A DNA stretch of 64,000 nucleotides, taken from Oligoflexus sp. GTDB lineage: Bacteria; Bdellovibrionota_B; Oligoflexia; Oligoflexales; Oligoflexaceae. The notes below the pieces were generated by a model, which saw only the letters and a list, made by a program, of their open reading frames with translations, ran no database searches and was not told where the DNA came from. A program made the translations under genes and the position numbers. Where the stretch lies: NCBI RefSeq assembly GCF_035712445.1, contig NZ_DASTAT010000028.1, positions 1 to 64,000 of the forward strand, written 5' to 3'. The stretch's first letter is position 1; the number at the start of each line of letters is the position of its first letter. Positions 27,020 through 36,335 of this stretch are shown here, one piece after another.

Positions 27020-28069
27020 ATGAGAGTGTTGCCTTCATTGCCCATCAAATACAGCAAAAATCGACTTCGCGTCGTCTGGAGCGTCAGTCTTTTGCTCAGC
27101 TGGTCACTGCAATTCTTCGTCGGATCTGCGAGCTGGGCTTATGGGAGTTTTCTGGTATGGGCTCTGACCGCCGGATATATCTGGGACAGAAAAGCGCCCT
27201 TCCTGACGGTGGGCATCTTTTGTGTCATGTCCGCCTCCCTCTCATGGGAGGTCCTGTCCATGAATCCCTGGCGCTCCATCCCATCCGGCTTTGGCCTTGC
27301 CGTGCTCCTGGTTTTTCTGAGCAGCCTCGTCAGCACGCTGCACTTTATGCTGCATCGGGAACAAGAAAGGATCCGTGAACTGCAGGACGGGCTTTTGCAG
27401 ATCGCGCGCTACCATGTCTGGGGTCGCATGACCGTGGGGCTGGGTCATGAGCTGCGCAATCAGATTGCCATTGTCACAGGCTATCTCGATCAGATGAAAG
27501 AAGATGACCTGTCCGCGGCGCAGCGGCGCAAGATCGAACGCAGTCTTCTTGCCAATGACAGAATGCTGAAGCTTCTGACCCAGCTGAGCCTTCTGACCCG
27601 GGACTCCAGGCATGAGCCGCTGCAGTCGCTCAGCCTGCCGGAAGTGCTCCAGGATGCTCTGCAGTTCGTGGAGCGTCCTCTGGAGTATCACAGCATCCAC
27701 GTACGCGTCCCTGCCCTTTCCGACCTTCCGAACGCCCTTGGGCATCCAACGCTGATGCAGACTCTCTTCATGCATTTCATCCTGCATAGCGTCGATCGCT
27801 TCAAGGACCAGGATGGAAACGGGAAAGAGATCAGCTTGGACCTTGAACCGGAGGGTGACGGCCTGCGCCTTCGCTACCGCGATAACGCGAAGCATGGCAA
27901 GCCCTGGGCTTATGCCGACAGGACCCTGGCGGAACAAATGCTTCAGCGCGTGGGAGCCTCGCTTCAGGACAGCGCGGAATCACCCGAGGGATGGCAGCTG
28001 ACCGCCTTCTTCAAGACGCTTGACTCGCCGCCTGATTCAAACGCGACAGCAGAAGCAGAATATAGCTGA
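27020..28069 (+). CDS. Membrane histidine-kinase-like protein with decayed ATPase domain
   Basis: This is a 349-residue protein (start uncertain among GTG 27002, ATG 27020 and GTG 27026). About four hydrophobic segments cover residues 20-110. A long helix ends in an intact H-box GLGHELRNQIAIVTGYL with H143, as in HisKA domains. The C-terminal part should be a HATPase, but the N-box reads MHFILHSVDRF in place of the usual NLxxNA, and the G1 region reads RDNAKHGKPWA with no DxGxG. So it may be a phosphotransfer or pseudokinase protein. Its last 59 nt overlap the convergent CBS gene. Confidence 0.7.
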   Translation: MRVLPSLPIKYSKNRLRVVWSVSLLLSWSLQFFVGSASWAYGSFLVWALTAGYIWDRKAPFLTVGIFCVMSASLSWEVLSMNPWRSIPSGFGLAVLLVFLSSLVSTLHFMLHREQERIRELQDGLLQIARYHVWGRMTVGLGHELRNQIAIVTGYLDQMKEDDLSAAQRRKIERSLLANDRMLKLLTQLSLLTRDSRHEPLQSLSLPEVLQDALQFVERPLEYHSIHVRVPALSDLPNALGHPTLMQTLFMHFILHSVDRFKDQDGNGKEISLDLEPEGDGLRLRYRDNAKHGKPWAYADRTLAEQMLQRVGASLQDSAESPEGWQLTAFFKTLDSPPDSNATAEAEYS

Positions 28070-28793
28070 TATCCAGCGGCTTTTGCGCCACGCAGTGCAG
28101 ATCGTTATTCAGAAGTTTCTTCAAGGGTTCCACCAGTTGAGGCTGGGAACTCAGGACGATGAAAACGCCGCGATGCGTTTTGAGTCGGGCCAGATCTTTC
28201 TTGGCTTCATCGAGCGTTAAATTATCGACATCAAAAACTATGGGATAAACTCCATTCAGCGCCTGCCGCACCAGAAGGTCGATGTCTCCGCCTGTGATCA
28301 CGGTGAAATTAAGGGCTTCAAAAAGCGTCTGATAACGCTTCCTCGTCCCGATATCGCGCGAGACGATGACGAGCGATTCCTTGACCAGATCCTTCTTCAG
28401 GTTCTGCCCGGATTTCAGATAGGCGCGGGTCATGTCGGTGACGGTCAGCATACCGAGTATATCTTTTTCATGGACCGAACCATCATTCACAGGGAAGTGG
28501 CGCAGATGTTTCTGAAAGAACATCTCGCGCACATCCTCTTCAAGATGGGAAAGGCGGGCAAAGGCCACGGGCCGGGTCATGAACGCGGCGACGCTGGCAT
28601 GAAGCTTCTCCTGCTTTTCGAGCAGCGTGAACTTCTGGACGATATCGCGCTCCGTGACGATGCCAACGACATGGCGATCGTGATTGAGCACGAGGATGCT
28701 GCTGATATTCTGGTCGCGCATGGTGGCCACGACATCGGTCATCGTCTGTTCGGCTTCGACGAATACCAGACGGCGCTTGATGAGTTCTTTCAT
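28011..28793 (-). CDS. CBS-pair protein with degenerate receiver-like C-terminus
   Basis: This is a 260-residue cytoplasmic protein. Residues 1-125 form a CBS pair (ISSILVLNHDRHVVGIVTERDIV and the second copy HFPVND...ILGMLTVTDMTRAYL). Such pairs bind adenosyl ligands. Residues 140-255 resemble a receiver: ESLVIVSRDIGTRKRYQTL, then PIVFDVDNLTLDEA with a possible phosphoacceptor Asp, then VAQKPLD with the KP pair. The usual first acidic pair is lost (SRD), so phosphorylation is doubtful. The ATG at 28793 has AGGAGGG upstream. Its end overlaps the histidine-kinase-like gene by 59 nt. Confidence 0.78.
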   Translation of the reverse strand: MKELIKRRLVFVEAEQTMTDVVATMRDQNISSILVLNHDRHVVGIVTERDIVQKFTLLEKQEKLHASVAAFMTRPVAFARLSHLEEDVREMFFQKHLRHFPVNDGSVHEKDILGMLTVTDMTRAYLKSGQNLKKDLVKESLVIVSRDIGTRKRYQTLFEALNFTVITGGDIDLLVRQALNGVYPIVFDVDNLTLDEAKKDLARLKTHRGVFIVLSSQPQLVEPLKKLLNNDLHCVAQKPLDISYILLLLSRLNQAASQAS

Positions 28794-28852
28794 GGGTGAG
28801 GCCCTCCTCTCCCTTCCATTGTCAAGGGACCGGGGGAGAGCCGTCAATGGCC

Positions 28853-29632
28853 TTAGCTGCGAAGATCACGGAAAAGGGGCGTTGCTTCCGGGGCGAGACT
28901 AGGCGGATTGATAACAAAACGCCGAATTTCCCGCTCGGGAAGGGGGATGGCCCGCGACTGGTTCAGGACCTGAAAGAATTCCTCTTTACGGAGGCGTGGA
29001 AGCGAGGCCTTCTGTTCGGGACTCATCTCTTTCAAGGCGCCCTTCAGATAATAAAGAGCCTGAAGCTGAAGGATGCGGCCTTTCTTCTGGACGGCCGTCT
29101 GGTAAGCGAGGCCACGCTCGCGGTCGGAGGCATTGTGATAGCAGCCGACCCACTGGCGCGAGCAGCGCTGATAGATATGCTCTCCGAATTTTTCCAGCAG
29201 ATATTCAACCTGGGCACTGGGGGACAGCATCCGGATGGGGTCTTTGCCAAAGCCGTCATGGTGCCAGCTCCAGTTGAACTGCATGGCACCAATATCAACG
29301 CTGGCAGCCTTTTCGGGGTTACGGCGGGATTTCTTCTGCAGATCTTTAAGAAAGTCGATGGCGGCCGGGCCTCGATAAACGCGTCCGCCTTCTGTTGCAT
29401 TGTCCCTTGCGATGACAAAACGGAAACTTGATTCCTGATTGACGATCTGCCAGATGATATCGGGATTCGTTGTCTGGCAGGCCGCGTAGGCCAGCTCTTC
29501 CAGGTAGGGGCGCTCCCCATTGGAAAGGATGCTGGGGTTGACTTTCGCAGCGGTTTCCTGAAAGACCGTTTCGCAGTTTTGTCCGGCGTGAGCAGCCGCA
29601 TACAAGATTACGCTGAGGGTGAAAGGACCCAT
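28853..29632 (-). CDS. Secreted lytic-transglycosylase-like protein
   Basis: This is a 259-residue protein. The first 17 residues are a signal peptide ending AAAHAG. It then has IIWQIVNQESSFRF with the catalytic-type glutamate (ESS) and VDIGAMQFNWSWHH, in place of the GLMQ block, as in SLT domains. The cysteines at NCETVF, AACQTT, RCSRQWVGC may form disulfides. It probably cleaves peptidoglycan or is a divergent relative that only binds it. The ATG 29632 start is better than the TTG at 29641. It lies 60 nt upstream of the CBS gene on the same strand. Confidence 0.75.
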   Translation of the reverse strand: MGPFTLSVILYAAAHAGQNCETVFQETAAKVNPSILSNGERPYLEELAYAACQTTNPDIIWQIVNQESSFRFVIARDNATEGGRVYRGPAAIDFLKDLQKKSRRNPEKAASVDIGAMQFNWSWHHDGFGKDPIRMLSPSAQVEYLLEKFGEHIYQRCSRQWVGCYHNASDRERGLAYQTAVQKKGRILQLQALYYLKGALKEMSPEQKASLPRLRKEEFFQVLNQSRAIPLPEREIRRFVINPPSLAPEATPLFRDLRS

Positions 29633-29845
29633 TTGTGACAAGCCTCTTCAAGTGGTTCGAGAGCCTTGCTGCAAAAGCCATGCACGGGACGGCCTTTGTA
29701 TCAAAGCAATGACTTGACAGACACATTTGACTGTGAAGTCGACACTGTTGTCGCCCCCTATTCGGGGGTGGGCTGAATATTACGTCGATTACGCGAAAAA
29801 TGGAAGACCAGGAATCATGCAGAGTCGAATTGCCCGATTTCAGGC

Positions 29846-32800
29846 TCAAGCAGAATCGCTCCAGGGCTCGTCCAAAGCCTTGTCCAGAGCCTCACCCCAA
29901 CGCACAAGAAGAAAAGTGACATCATCGCTTGGCTTGTGTTCTTTCCAAACATGAAAGGCTTCTTCCAGAATCTGGCGTCTTAAATCATGAGGAGATCGTG
30001 AGTTCTCCAGAATTTTTTCGAGCGTTCTGAGATTCATCTTTTCGCCCTGCGGCCCTACATTTTCGAGGAGTCCGTCGGTGAAGAGGAAAAGCGCATCGCC
30101 TTTTTCAAGTTGGAAGCTGCGCGGTTTCCAGTTGCCATCGGTGCGATGCCCAAGAGGACTGCCTGCGGCTTTCAGGCCACTGATTCGATTCCGACCGAGC
30201 AGAAGGCCGGGCTGGTGTCCGGCGCTGATCATCGTTCCCGCGCCGGTTTTGGTGTCGATACCAATGAACACCATCGTCATGAGTCGATCGACTTTCGCGC
30301 CGGTCTCCAAGACGGTTTGATTCGTTGCTTTGACCAGGGTCATGAGAGTCTCTTCCAGGCTCAGCTTCACGCTCGCTGAACGGAAGGCATAAAGCGTGGA
30401 GTACAAAGAACCTGCAGCGGTCCCGGTAATCAAGGACGACGGGACGCCATGACCGGTGACGTCACCCACGAAAAGGTAGAGTCGGCCCTGCTCCTCATCC
30501 TCGAAGAAACCGAACCAGTCGCCGCCGCTGATTTCCGCGGAACGATAATAGTGCGATATCGCGTAATGCGGACTTATGGATTGATTCGGCAGCAAGGCGC
30601 TCTGCACCTGCCGCACCTCGCGGAATGAAGCCTCCAGTGAACTGGCCTTGGAGGAAAGTTCAATGCGCCCGGCGGTGATCTGCGCGAGCAATTCGAGAAC
30701 TTCTATTTTCTGCCCGTTGAAGGCATGCGACATCTGTCGATGTTCAAGATAAAGCACTCCCAGGAGCTCATAGGCATCCCGATCACCCGTGATGATCGGC
30801 AGGCAGACGATAGCCCTGACGCCGGTTTTGATGATGTAAAGCTCTTTTTCAAGCCCCGGAAGCATGCTCTGCGCGACATGAGCGTCGTCGATCACCAGCT
30901 TGCTTCTGGTGCGTTCGATATAACCGATCACCGGCCAACAGACGCTTGAGGAATCCTGAATAGCATCCGGGCTTTTAACGTCGACCTGACCATCCTGAAA
31001 GGTGGCAATCACGTTCCAGCGGTGCGATACGCCATCGCGGGTGAGCAATTGACCGGTCTGCGCTCCGGAAAGTTGCGACGCATAGGCGATCACTTTCTTG
31101 AAGAGCAGGCGATCGTCCGATTCACGGGCGATGTCCGCGATCGCGGTGCGGAAGGAGGTCAGCTCGTTGCCGCCGGTGCTGACCAGATCCTCGATGGGAG
31201 CCATGGGCGAAGTCAGCGCCACGCGCCCTAAAAGGGCCTGGGCCTTGCGTACCCCGCCCCATTCCGCATAAAGGCGCAGGGCCAAACCCAGCCAATGATC
31301 AGCGCTTTCCTGAAGCCGCATCGACTTACAGAGAAAGCCGAGCTGCTCGGCCGCCAGAGCCTCTTCAAAACCAAAGCCCGAGGCGCGCGCGGCCAGCATC
31401 GCCTCATGAAGAAGACGCATGGCGTCCTCGGATTTTTCATGCAGAAGGGCCCATTCGGCTTCCAAGATGAAGACTCGATGCTGCACATTGCACGGCACCT
31501 GGCCCATGAAGCGCCGCAGCTGCCGCAGATTTTTTTTCGCCTTCCGCTCCAGCCGCCGCTTGTCCAGGCCCTCCGTCCCGGCCGCCAGACGCAGGCTCGC
31601 CAGCGCCCCATAGAACAGGACCGTCGTCAGCCCCCACGATCCCAGCACCGCTTCCCTGAGTTTCAGGGCTTCATCGGCATAATGGGCCGCGACCGTCCAT
31701 TCATCAGCATAGAAGGCCAGCATGAGCTTGGCAGAATGATAGTAGAATGCGCAGTCCTGAACGGTATGCAGGAAATTGCTGTAGTCGTCTTCATTGAAAG
31801 CTGAACCTTTCAAGGATAAACCGTCCTGGGTTTCCCCAAGCAGGACCGCCGCGGCCTCGACGAACACGCTGCGATGCGGAATCAGGTGCTCCTGGTGCAG
31901 TTCATCCAGAAGGCGCGCGTATTTTCGCATCTCATCCTGAAAGATTTTCAGGGGCCGACCCGATTGAAAACTATAAATGGCATAAAGGTTGAAGGAGTGA
32001 GTGGCGAACTCGTAATCGCCGCAGTCAAGGGCCTTTTGAAAGTTACCCAGGAGCGATTGAATACTGCGCCCGATCGGTTCGAGCCAGGGCCTTATAAAGC
32101 CTTGGTAGAGGAGTTCCACGCGACAGCGGGTGCTGGAACTGCCGACGCTGCGGGCTTTTTCCCGCGCGACGGCCGAGAGATCCGCGGCATAGGAGATACG
32201 ACCTGTCAGCGCCAGAAGTATGAGACTGAAACTCTGACAAATCACGGGCATTTCTGCGGTCGTGCCTTTTTCGTGCGCCATCAGAATGCCTTTGCAGACA
32301 AAGAGTGGCGCCAGGAAGGGTTCCACCAGATAGGAGGCTGATGACAAACGCTGGCTTAAACGAAAGGCGGCATCCATTTTCGCATCGACCGTCGGGCCCT
32401 TTTGCATGATGGTTTCCATCACATGGCGCGGATCGCCGAGCCGGATGACTTTGAGCAGCTCCCGCATGAGTTGGGCACGGCCAACGAATTCGGGAACGGC
32501 GAGGCCCAGCTCAAAAATGACCCGCTTGCCATAGAGGATGCCCTGAAAGATGTTGCGACGGAGCAGGTCTTCGACCATGAGCTCCTGGCAGGTAAAGGCG
32601 TCCAGAGGATTGCGCGCGTTATCGACGACCTCGCGGACGGCGGCATCCAGCTCGTCACGGAGTTCATACATGAAGGCGGCCGCTGCCTTTTCTGTGAGCA
32701 GGTCCACGCAAAGCTGATAGTGCTTTTCCCAGCGATCAGCGCCGAAGCAGGACAGTGCCTGCTCGACCAGATGGAGACAGAGTTCATAATCACAGATTTT

Positions 32801-35068
32801 CCGCGCCTCGCGGGCGGCCAGAAGATTGATGCGGGCCACTTCTTCCGCATGGAAGAAGGCCTTCTGCAAACGCGCCTCATCCAGACAGCGGGCCGCTTTC
32901 ATAAGGGTCTGCATACGGATGCTGCCGTTGCCTTTGACACGGAGATAAAGATAAATCTGTTCATGAAGCGTCCGACTCTCGGCCGGCGAGAGTCGGTGCA
33001 AGATGTTATCGCGCAAACTTTTGGCGGCGAACATGAAACCGCAGTTACGGGTGGGCTGCACCTGGAACTGGCGGAACTCACTTGTGCGCAAGGCGACGAT
33101 CAGACCGCTTTGTATGGCGTCATGCAGCGTATCATAGAGGCCACAGCGCACCGCACCGGGTGGCAGGAGCGCCTGCAGGTCATTGCTTTCAAAGCTGATG
33201 CCTAAGATCGCGGCATATTTCAGATACTCAAAGCCCGGATGCCAGCGCCACTCTTCCTGCAGACTCACCATGTTGGGTGACATGGCCTGGCAGATGCGCA
33301 CGACATCATCACGGATCTGCCAGCGATGCTGCTCGGCATCAAAGCGCAGAGCCCCCATGCCGCAGAGTTTTTCGATGACGGATGCGATCACGCTCGCGTC
33401 GCCATGGCTCATAAGATGCAGCTGCTCGCCGAGCGCCTGAAATTTTTCATCGCTGCTGCGCGCCATGTCCTGAACCATCTGCACGATGTCGCGCCGCTCG
33501 GGACGCGGCACCTGGATTTCCAGGAACGAGGACTGCTGCGCGGCCTCCTGCAGAAACTCGCGGAAGGTCGCCGTGACTTCAGGATCATTTTCCCGGAAGG
33601 CGCCGATGAAAAGAAGATGCGGCACGGGATCATAAAGAGTGAGGCTTTTTAAAATCCTTGCCGAGCTGCCATCCAAAAATTGCAGCTGATCCAAAAAGAG
33701 CAAGAGCGGATGATTCGGTTCACAGAGCACCCGCACCAGATTTTTCAGGGTCAATTCGAAACGGCTTTCCTGCTGCTTCGGCGGCAGATTCTGCAGCGGC
33801 GCAAGACCGGGACAGAGCTGATCGAGGCTGGGCAGAAGATCCAGGAGCACGGCGAGGTTGAGTCCGCAGGCTTCCGTTATTTTTTTACGCCAGTATTCAA
33901 GTTCATTTTTGGGCCGGTAGAGAAGCTGCATGAGATGCAGATCAAGCACCAAAGCGAGGCTTTCATAGGGAATGCCGAGGCGGTGCTTCTGTAAAGATCC
34001 CTGCAGGAGGTAGCCGCGGCTCTTGGCCAGAGGCCGCCAGAGTTCCTTGACCAAAAGAGCCTTGCCCGCATATTCCGGCCCCCGCAGCATGATGAAGGTG
34101 GGCCGGCCTTCCAAAAAGCGATCGACGCCGCGAATCAGAGTCTGCAGCGCGTCGGCGCGTCCATAGATTTTTTCCGGTATCGTGAGTTTATCGAGCACGT
34201 CGGTGCTGGCGAGCGGAAAACGCGTGCTGCCGGGCATACGCCCTTCGACAATGGCGGCGGCCTGCCCGAGGTCTGTTCGTATGCCATCGAAGGTGAGGTA
34301 GCGATCAACCGGGACCTTTTCCAAAAGTTTTTGAACGATCTGGGAAAGAGGAATCGGCAGGCCTTCGATGCTTTTATGCAGGGGCTTGGGAATCACGGAC
34401 AGATGCTGATAGAGAAGCTCGCGCGCATCACTGCTCTGAAAGGCGTTGCTGCCGGACAGGATGCGGTACAAAACCTGGCCCAGGGCATAATAATCACTGG
34501 CGCGCGACAGGCGATTTTCGATCTGGCCGAACTGCTCGGGAGCCATGAAAGGCAGGGACACCTGGGGAAAGGGAATATCCTGCACCAGGGCTCCGCGATG
34601 GCCTTCATGCACCGAGAAATAAAGGTCCTGAAAGATGATGGTCTCGCCGTCCTTGGTGATTCGGATGAGATGCGGGCAGAGCGTGCGATGAATCAGCGAG
34701 ACTTCATGCATCATGCTCAGGGCATCCAGTATTTTGCGTCCGACCCGCAGTTTTTCGGCGAGGGTCAGCGTTTCGATGTGAAGATAATGATCAAGACTCA
34801 AGGTTTCATGGAATTGATAGGCGGCCCAGGTGCTTGTGCCTTCGTGCCAAAGGCTGATCAATTCAGGAAAGCAGGGCAGACGAAAACTTTCGAGCAGCTG
34901 GGCTTCCGCTTCCAATAGCCCGACGTCCCATTCGGGATGAAAGGCGTTGTCGAAGGATTTCAAAAGGACCCGCGTCCCATCCGAAGTCCGCGCCCGAGCC
35001 ACACGGATGCCGCAGAGCTCGTAAAGAAGCTCGACATCGGTGAAGAGTTGGCTGGACCATGCGCTCAT
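29846..35068 (-). CDS. Giant pseudokinase-AAA-TPR-GAF-PP2C signalling protein
   Basis: This is a 1740-residue cytoplasmic protein. Residues 1-270 have a protein-kinase fold: VLLKSF (Lys of VAIK), LIHRTLCPHLI for HRDxxxxN and QDLYF for DFG, so the catalytic Asp and metal Asp are missing; FMAPEQ remains. Residues 300-600 resemble a STAND/AAA module: GPEYAGKALL (Walker A, but Ala where Ser/Thr is expected) and LLLFLDQLQ (Walker B). Residues about 750-1290 are helical repeats (TPR-like), about 1320-1470 a GAF domain, and 1480-1720 a SpoIIE/PP2C phosphatase with GGDWFGF, GDVTGHG, FTDGLLEN and DDVTFLLV, all intact. It resembles cyanobacterial PknK-type proteins with a phosphatase in place of the histidine kinase. 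AGGA lies before the ATG. Confidence 0.88.
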   Translation of the reverse strand: MSAWSSQLFTDVELLYELCGIRVARARTSDGTRVLLKSFDNAFHPEWDVGLLEAEAQLLESFRLPCFPELISLWHEGTSTWAAYQFHETLSLDHYLHIETLTLAEKLRVGRKILDALSMMHEVSLIHRTLCPHLIRITKDGETIIFQDLYFSVHEGHRGALVQDIPFPQVSLPFMAPEQFGQIENRLSRASDYYALGQVLYRILSGSNAFQSSDARELLYQHLSVIPKPLHKSIEGLPIPLSQIVQKLLEKVPVDRYLTFDGIRTDLGQAAAIVEGRMPGSTRFPLASTDVLDKLTIPEKIYGRADALQTLIRGVDRFLEGRPTFIMLRGPEYAGKALLVKELWRPLAKSRGYLLQGSLQKHRLGIPYESLALVLDLHLMQLLYRPKNELEYWRKKITEACGLNLAVLLDLLPSLDQLCPGLAPLQNLPPKQQESRFELTLKNLVRVLCEPNHPLLLFLDQLQFLDGSSARILKSLTLYDPVPHLLFIGAFRENDPEVTATFREFLQEAAQQSSFLEIQVPRPERRDIVQMVQDMARSSDEKFQALGEQLHLMSHGDASVIASVIEKLCGMGALRFDAEQHRWQIRDDVVRICQAMSPNMVSLQEEWRWHPGFEYLKYAAILGISFESNDLQALLPPGAVRCGLYDTLHDAIQSGLIVALRTSEFRQFQVQPTRNCGFMFAAKSLRDNILHRLSPAESRTLHEQIYLYLRVKGNGSIRMQTLMKAARCLDEARLQKAFFHAEEVARINLLAAREARKICDYELCLHLVEQALSCFGADRWEKHYQLCVDLLTEKAAAAFMYELRDELDAAVREVVDNARNPLDAFTCQELMVEDLLRRNIFQGILYGKRVIFELGLAVPEFVGRAQLMRELLKVIRLGDPRHVMETIMQKGPTVDAKMDAAFRLSQRLSSASYLVEPFLAPLFVCKGILMAHEKGTTAEMPVICQSFSLILLALTGRISYAADLSAVAREKARSVGSSSTRCRVELLYQGFIRPWLEPIGRSIQSLLGNFQKALDCGDYEFATHSFNLYAIYSFQSGRPLKIFQDEMRKYARLLDELHQEHLIPHRSVFVEAAAVLLGETQDGLSLKGSAFNEDDYSNFLHTVQDCAFYYHSAKLMLAFYADEWTVAAHYADEALKLREAVLGSWGLTTVLFYGALASLRLAAGTEGLDKRRLERKAKKNLRQLRRFMGQVPCNVQHRVFILEAEWALLHEKSEDAMRLLHEAMLAARASGFGFEEALAAEQLGFLCKSMRLQESADHWLGLALRLYAEWGGVRKAQALLGRVALTSPMAPIEDLVSTGGNELTSFRTAIADIARESDDRLLFKKVIAYASQLSGAQTGQLLTRDGVSHRWNVIATFQDGQVDVKSPDAIQDSSSVCWPVIGYIERTRSKLVIDDAHVAQSMLPGLEKELYIIKTGVRAIVCLPIITGDRDAYELLGVLYLEHRQMSHAFNGQKIEVLELLAQITAGRIELSSKASSLEASFREVRQVQSALLPNQSISPHYAISHYYRSAEISGGDWFGFFEDEEQGRLYLFVGDVTGHGVPSSLITGTAAGSLYSTLYAFRSASVKLSLEETLMTLVKATNQTVLETGAKVDRLMTMVFIGIDTKTGAGTMISAGHQPGLLLGRNRISGLKAAGSPLGHRTDGNWKPRSFQLEKGDALFLFTDGLLENVGPQGEKMNLRTLEKILENSRSPHDLRRQILEEAFHVWKEHKPSDDVTFLLVRWGEALDKALDEPWSDSA

Positions 35069-35285
35069 GCGGGTTCCTGGATTGTGTTAAATCCCCTTTC
35101 TGTTTCGGGGCTTTGCTGGAAAGATTGAGGGTTTACGAGGCTCGCCGTCTAAAACAAGAGAGGAATTTTGAATGTTTATGCTTTTGACCAAGTGGTGAAG
35201 CTTTGACAAATGGAGCCCAGGGATATCCATGATTTAGGTCGTGCCCATTTCTTGCATGTTTCCCTCTATACTTCTTGAGGGAATT

Positions 35286-36269
35286 ATGCGGCAGGCCGTA
35301 GTCCTGGGTCTGAGTTTGCTATGGGCAAGCTGTAGCGTCTTGCGCTCCAAACCCAAGGTGAGTTATCCGGTGCGGGCGGATACCTTTGCGCTTTCCATTG
35401 TGGAGTATTCCTCGCCCATTTCTGCCATGAATGAATGCACGGGTGCCGAATATTCCAACATCAGCTGCCCTTTCCGTGTGAAACGAACGATTTCCTTTCA
35501 GGAATCATTTGTTGAGGAAGAACGCTGCAGCTGTTTTCCAGAAATCACGCATCAAAAGACACCTCTGAGTCATGAGGAAAAAGAGTTCTATCTGGGAATG
35601 GCTCAGAACATTCACACACTGGATGATCATGGCAGTTCCTGCGTTGCGGATTTCATCCCTGCAGCTCTCATCCTTCAAGGTCGCGTGGGCGAGGAAACAT
35701 TCTTGATCACAAAACCAGGCTGGAAGAGCTGCGGCTCCCGTGTGGCTTACGTTGATGAGATCGCGGCCAACAGCTTGAATGATAGTCTTGGTTATGCAGC
35801 GAGGCGAGCCCCTATCACTCAAGAACGCGCGCTACGCAAAATTTATAACGAGCATAATGGATTTTCGATAGTCTTTCCCCAGCTCTTGCCAGGCAATCCA
35901 GCCTGCCCCTGGCAAAGGTCCTATACCTATAATGCGGACGCACGCAGTATCGAAGTCTCACGCTGTGACGGCGATCGCGGTCTGGGATCGCGAACGATTC
36001 CGTTCGACGAAACCGAAAACGAAAGACTCCTGACCGCGCTCAGGGCTCTGGAAGCACCCACTGTTGACGCCTACGCCTGGTCCTGTATGTCTCGCCCCGT
36101 CGTAAGCTTTGAACTGTATAAAAAAAATGGGAAGCCCGATCCCTTTGAGTTCGATGGCACGGCCTGTCACCCCAAGGGACTGCCGCAGGCGGTGGATTAC
36201 CGTCGCCGCCTGTTCACCCCGAGCGCAGCGGGTTTCATCGACCTTCTGGAAGCCTATGACAATTTTTAA
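35286..36269 (+). CDS. Cysteine-rich lipoprotein of unknown function
   Basis: This is a 327-residue protein. The start ATG at 35286 follows TTGAGGGAATT, and the signal ends LWASC (lipobox). The mature part has about ten cysteines (for example NECTG, NISCPF, RCSCFPE, SSCVAD, SCGSR, PACPW, RCDGD, SCMSR, TACHPK), suggesting several disulfides in the periplasm or on the surface. The sequence resembles no family I know. The C-terminal third has strand-like Tyr/Phe-rich segments. The methyltransferase gene follows after 66 nt. Confidence 0.7.
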   Translation: MRQAVVLGLSLLWASCSVLRSKPKVSYPVRADTFALSIVEYSSPISAMNECTGAEYSNISCPFRVKRTISFQESFVEEERCSCFPEITHQKTPLSHEEKEFYLGMAQNIHTLDDHGSSCVADFIPAALILQGRVGEETFLITKPGWKSCGSRVAYVDEIAANSLNDSLGYAARRAPITQERALRKIYNEHNGFSIVFPQLLPGNPACPWQRSYTYNADARSIEVSRCDGDRGLGSRTIPFDETENERLLTALRALEAPTVDAYAWSCMSRPVVSFELYKKNGKPDPFEFDGTACHPKGLPQAVDYRRRLFTPSAAGFIDLLEAYDNF

Positions 36270-36335
36270 GCGGCTTGACTTGCCGCCAGGTCCAGGGTAG
36301 GAAACTTTTTCCCATTGATCTGGGTATTCAGGATC

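Noticed and set aside
29714..29719. TTGACA as a plus-strand promoter
   Set aside because: There is no fitting -10 and no plus-strand gene downstream.
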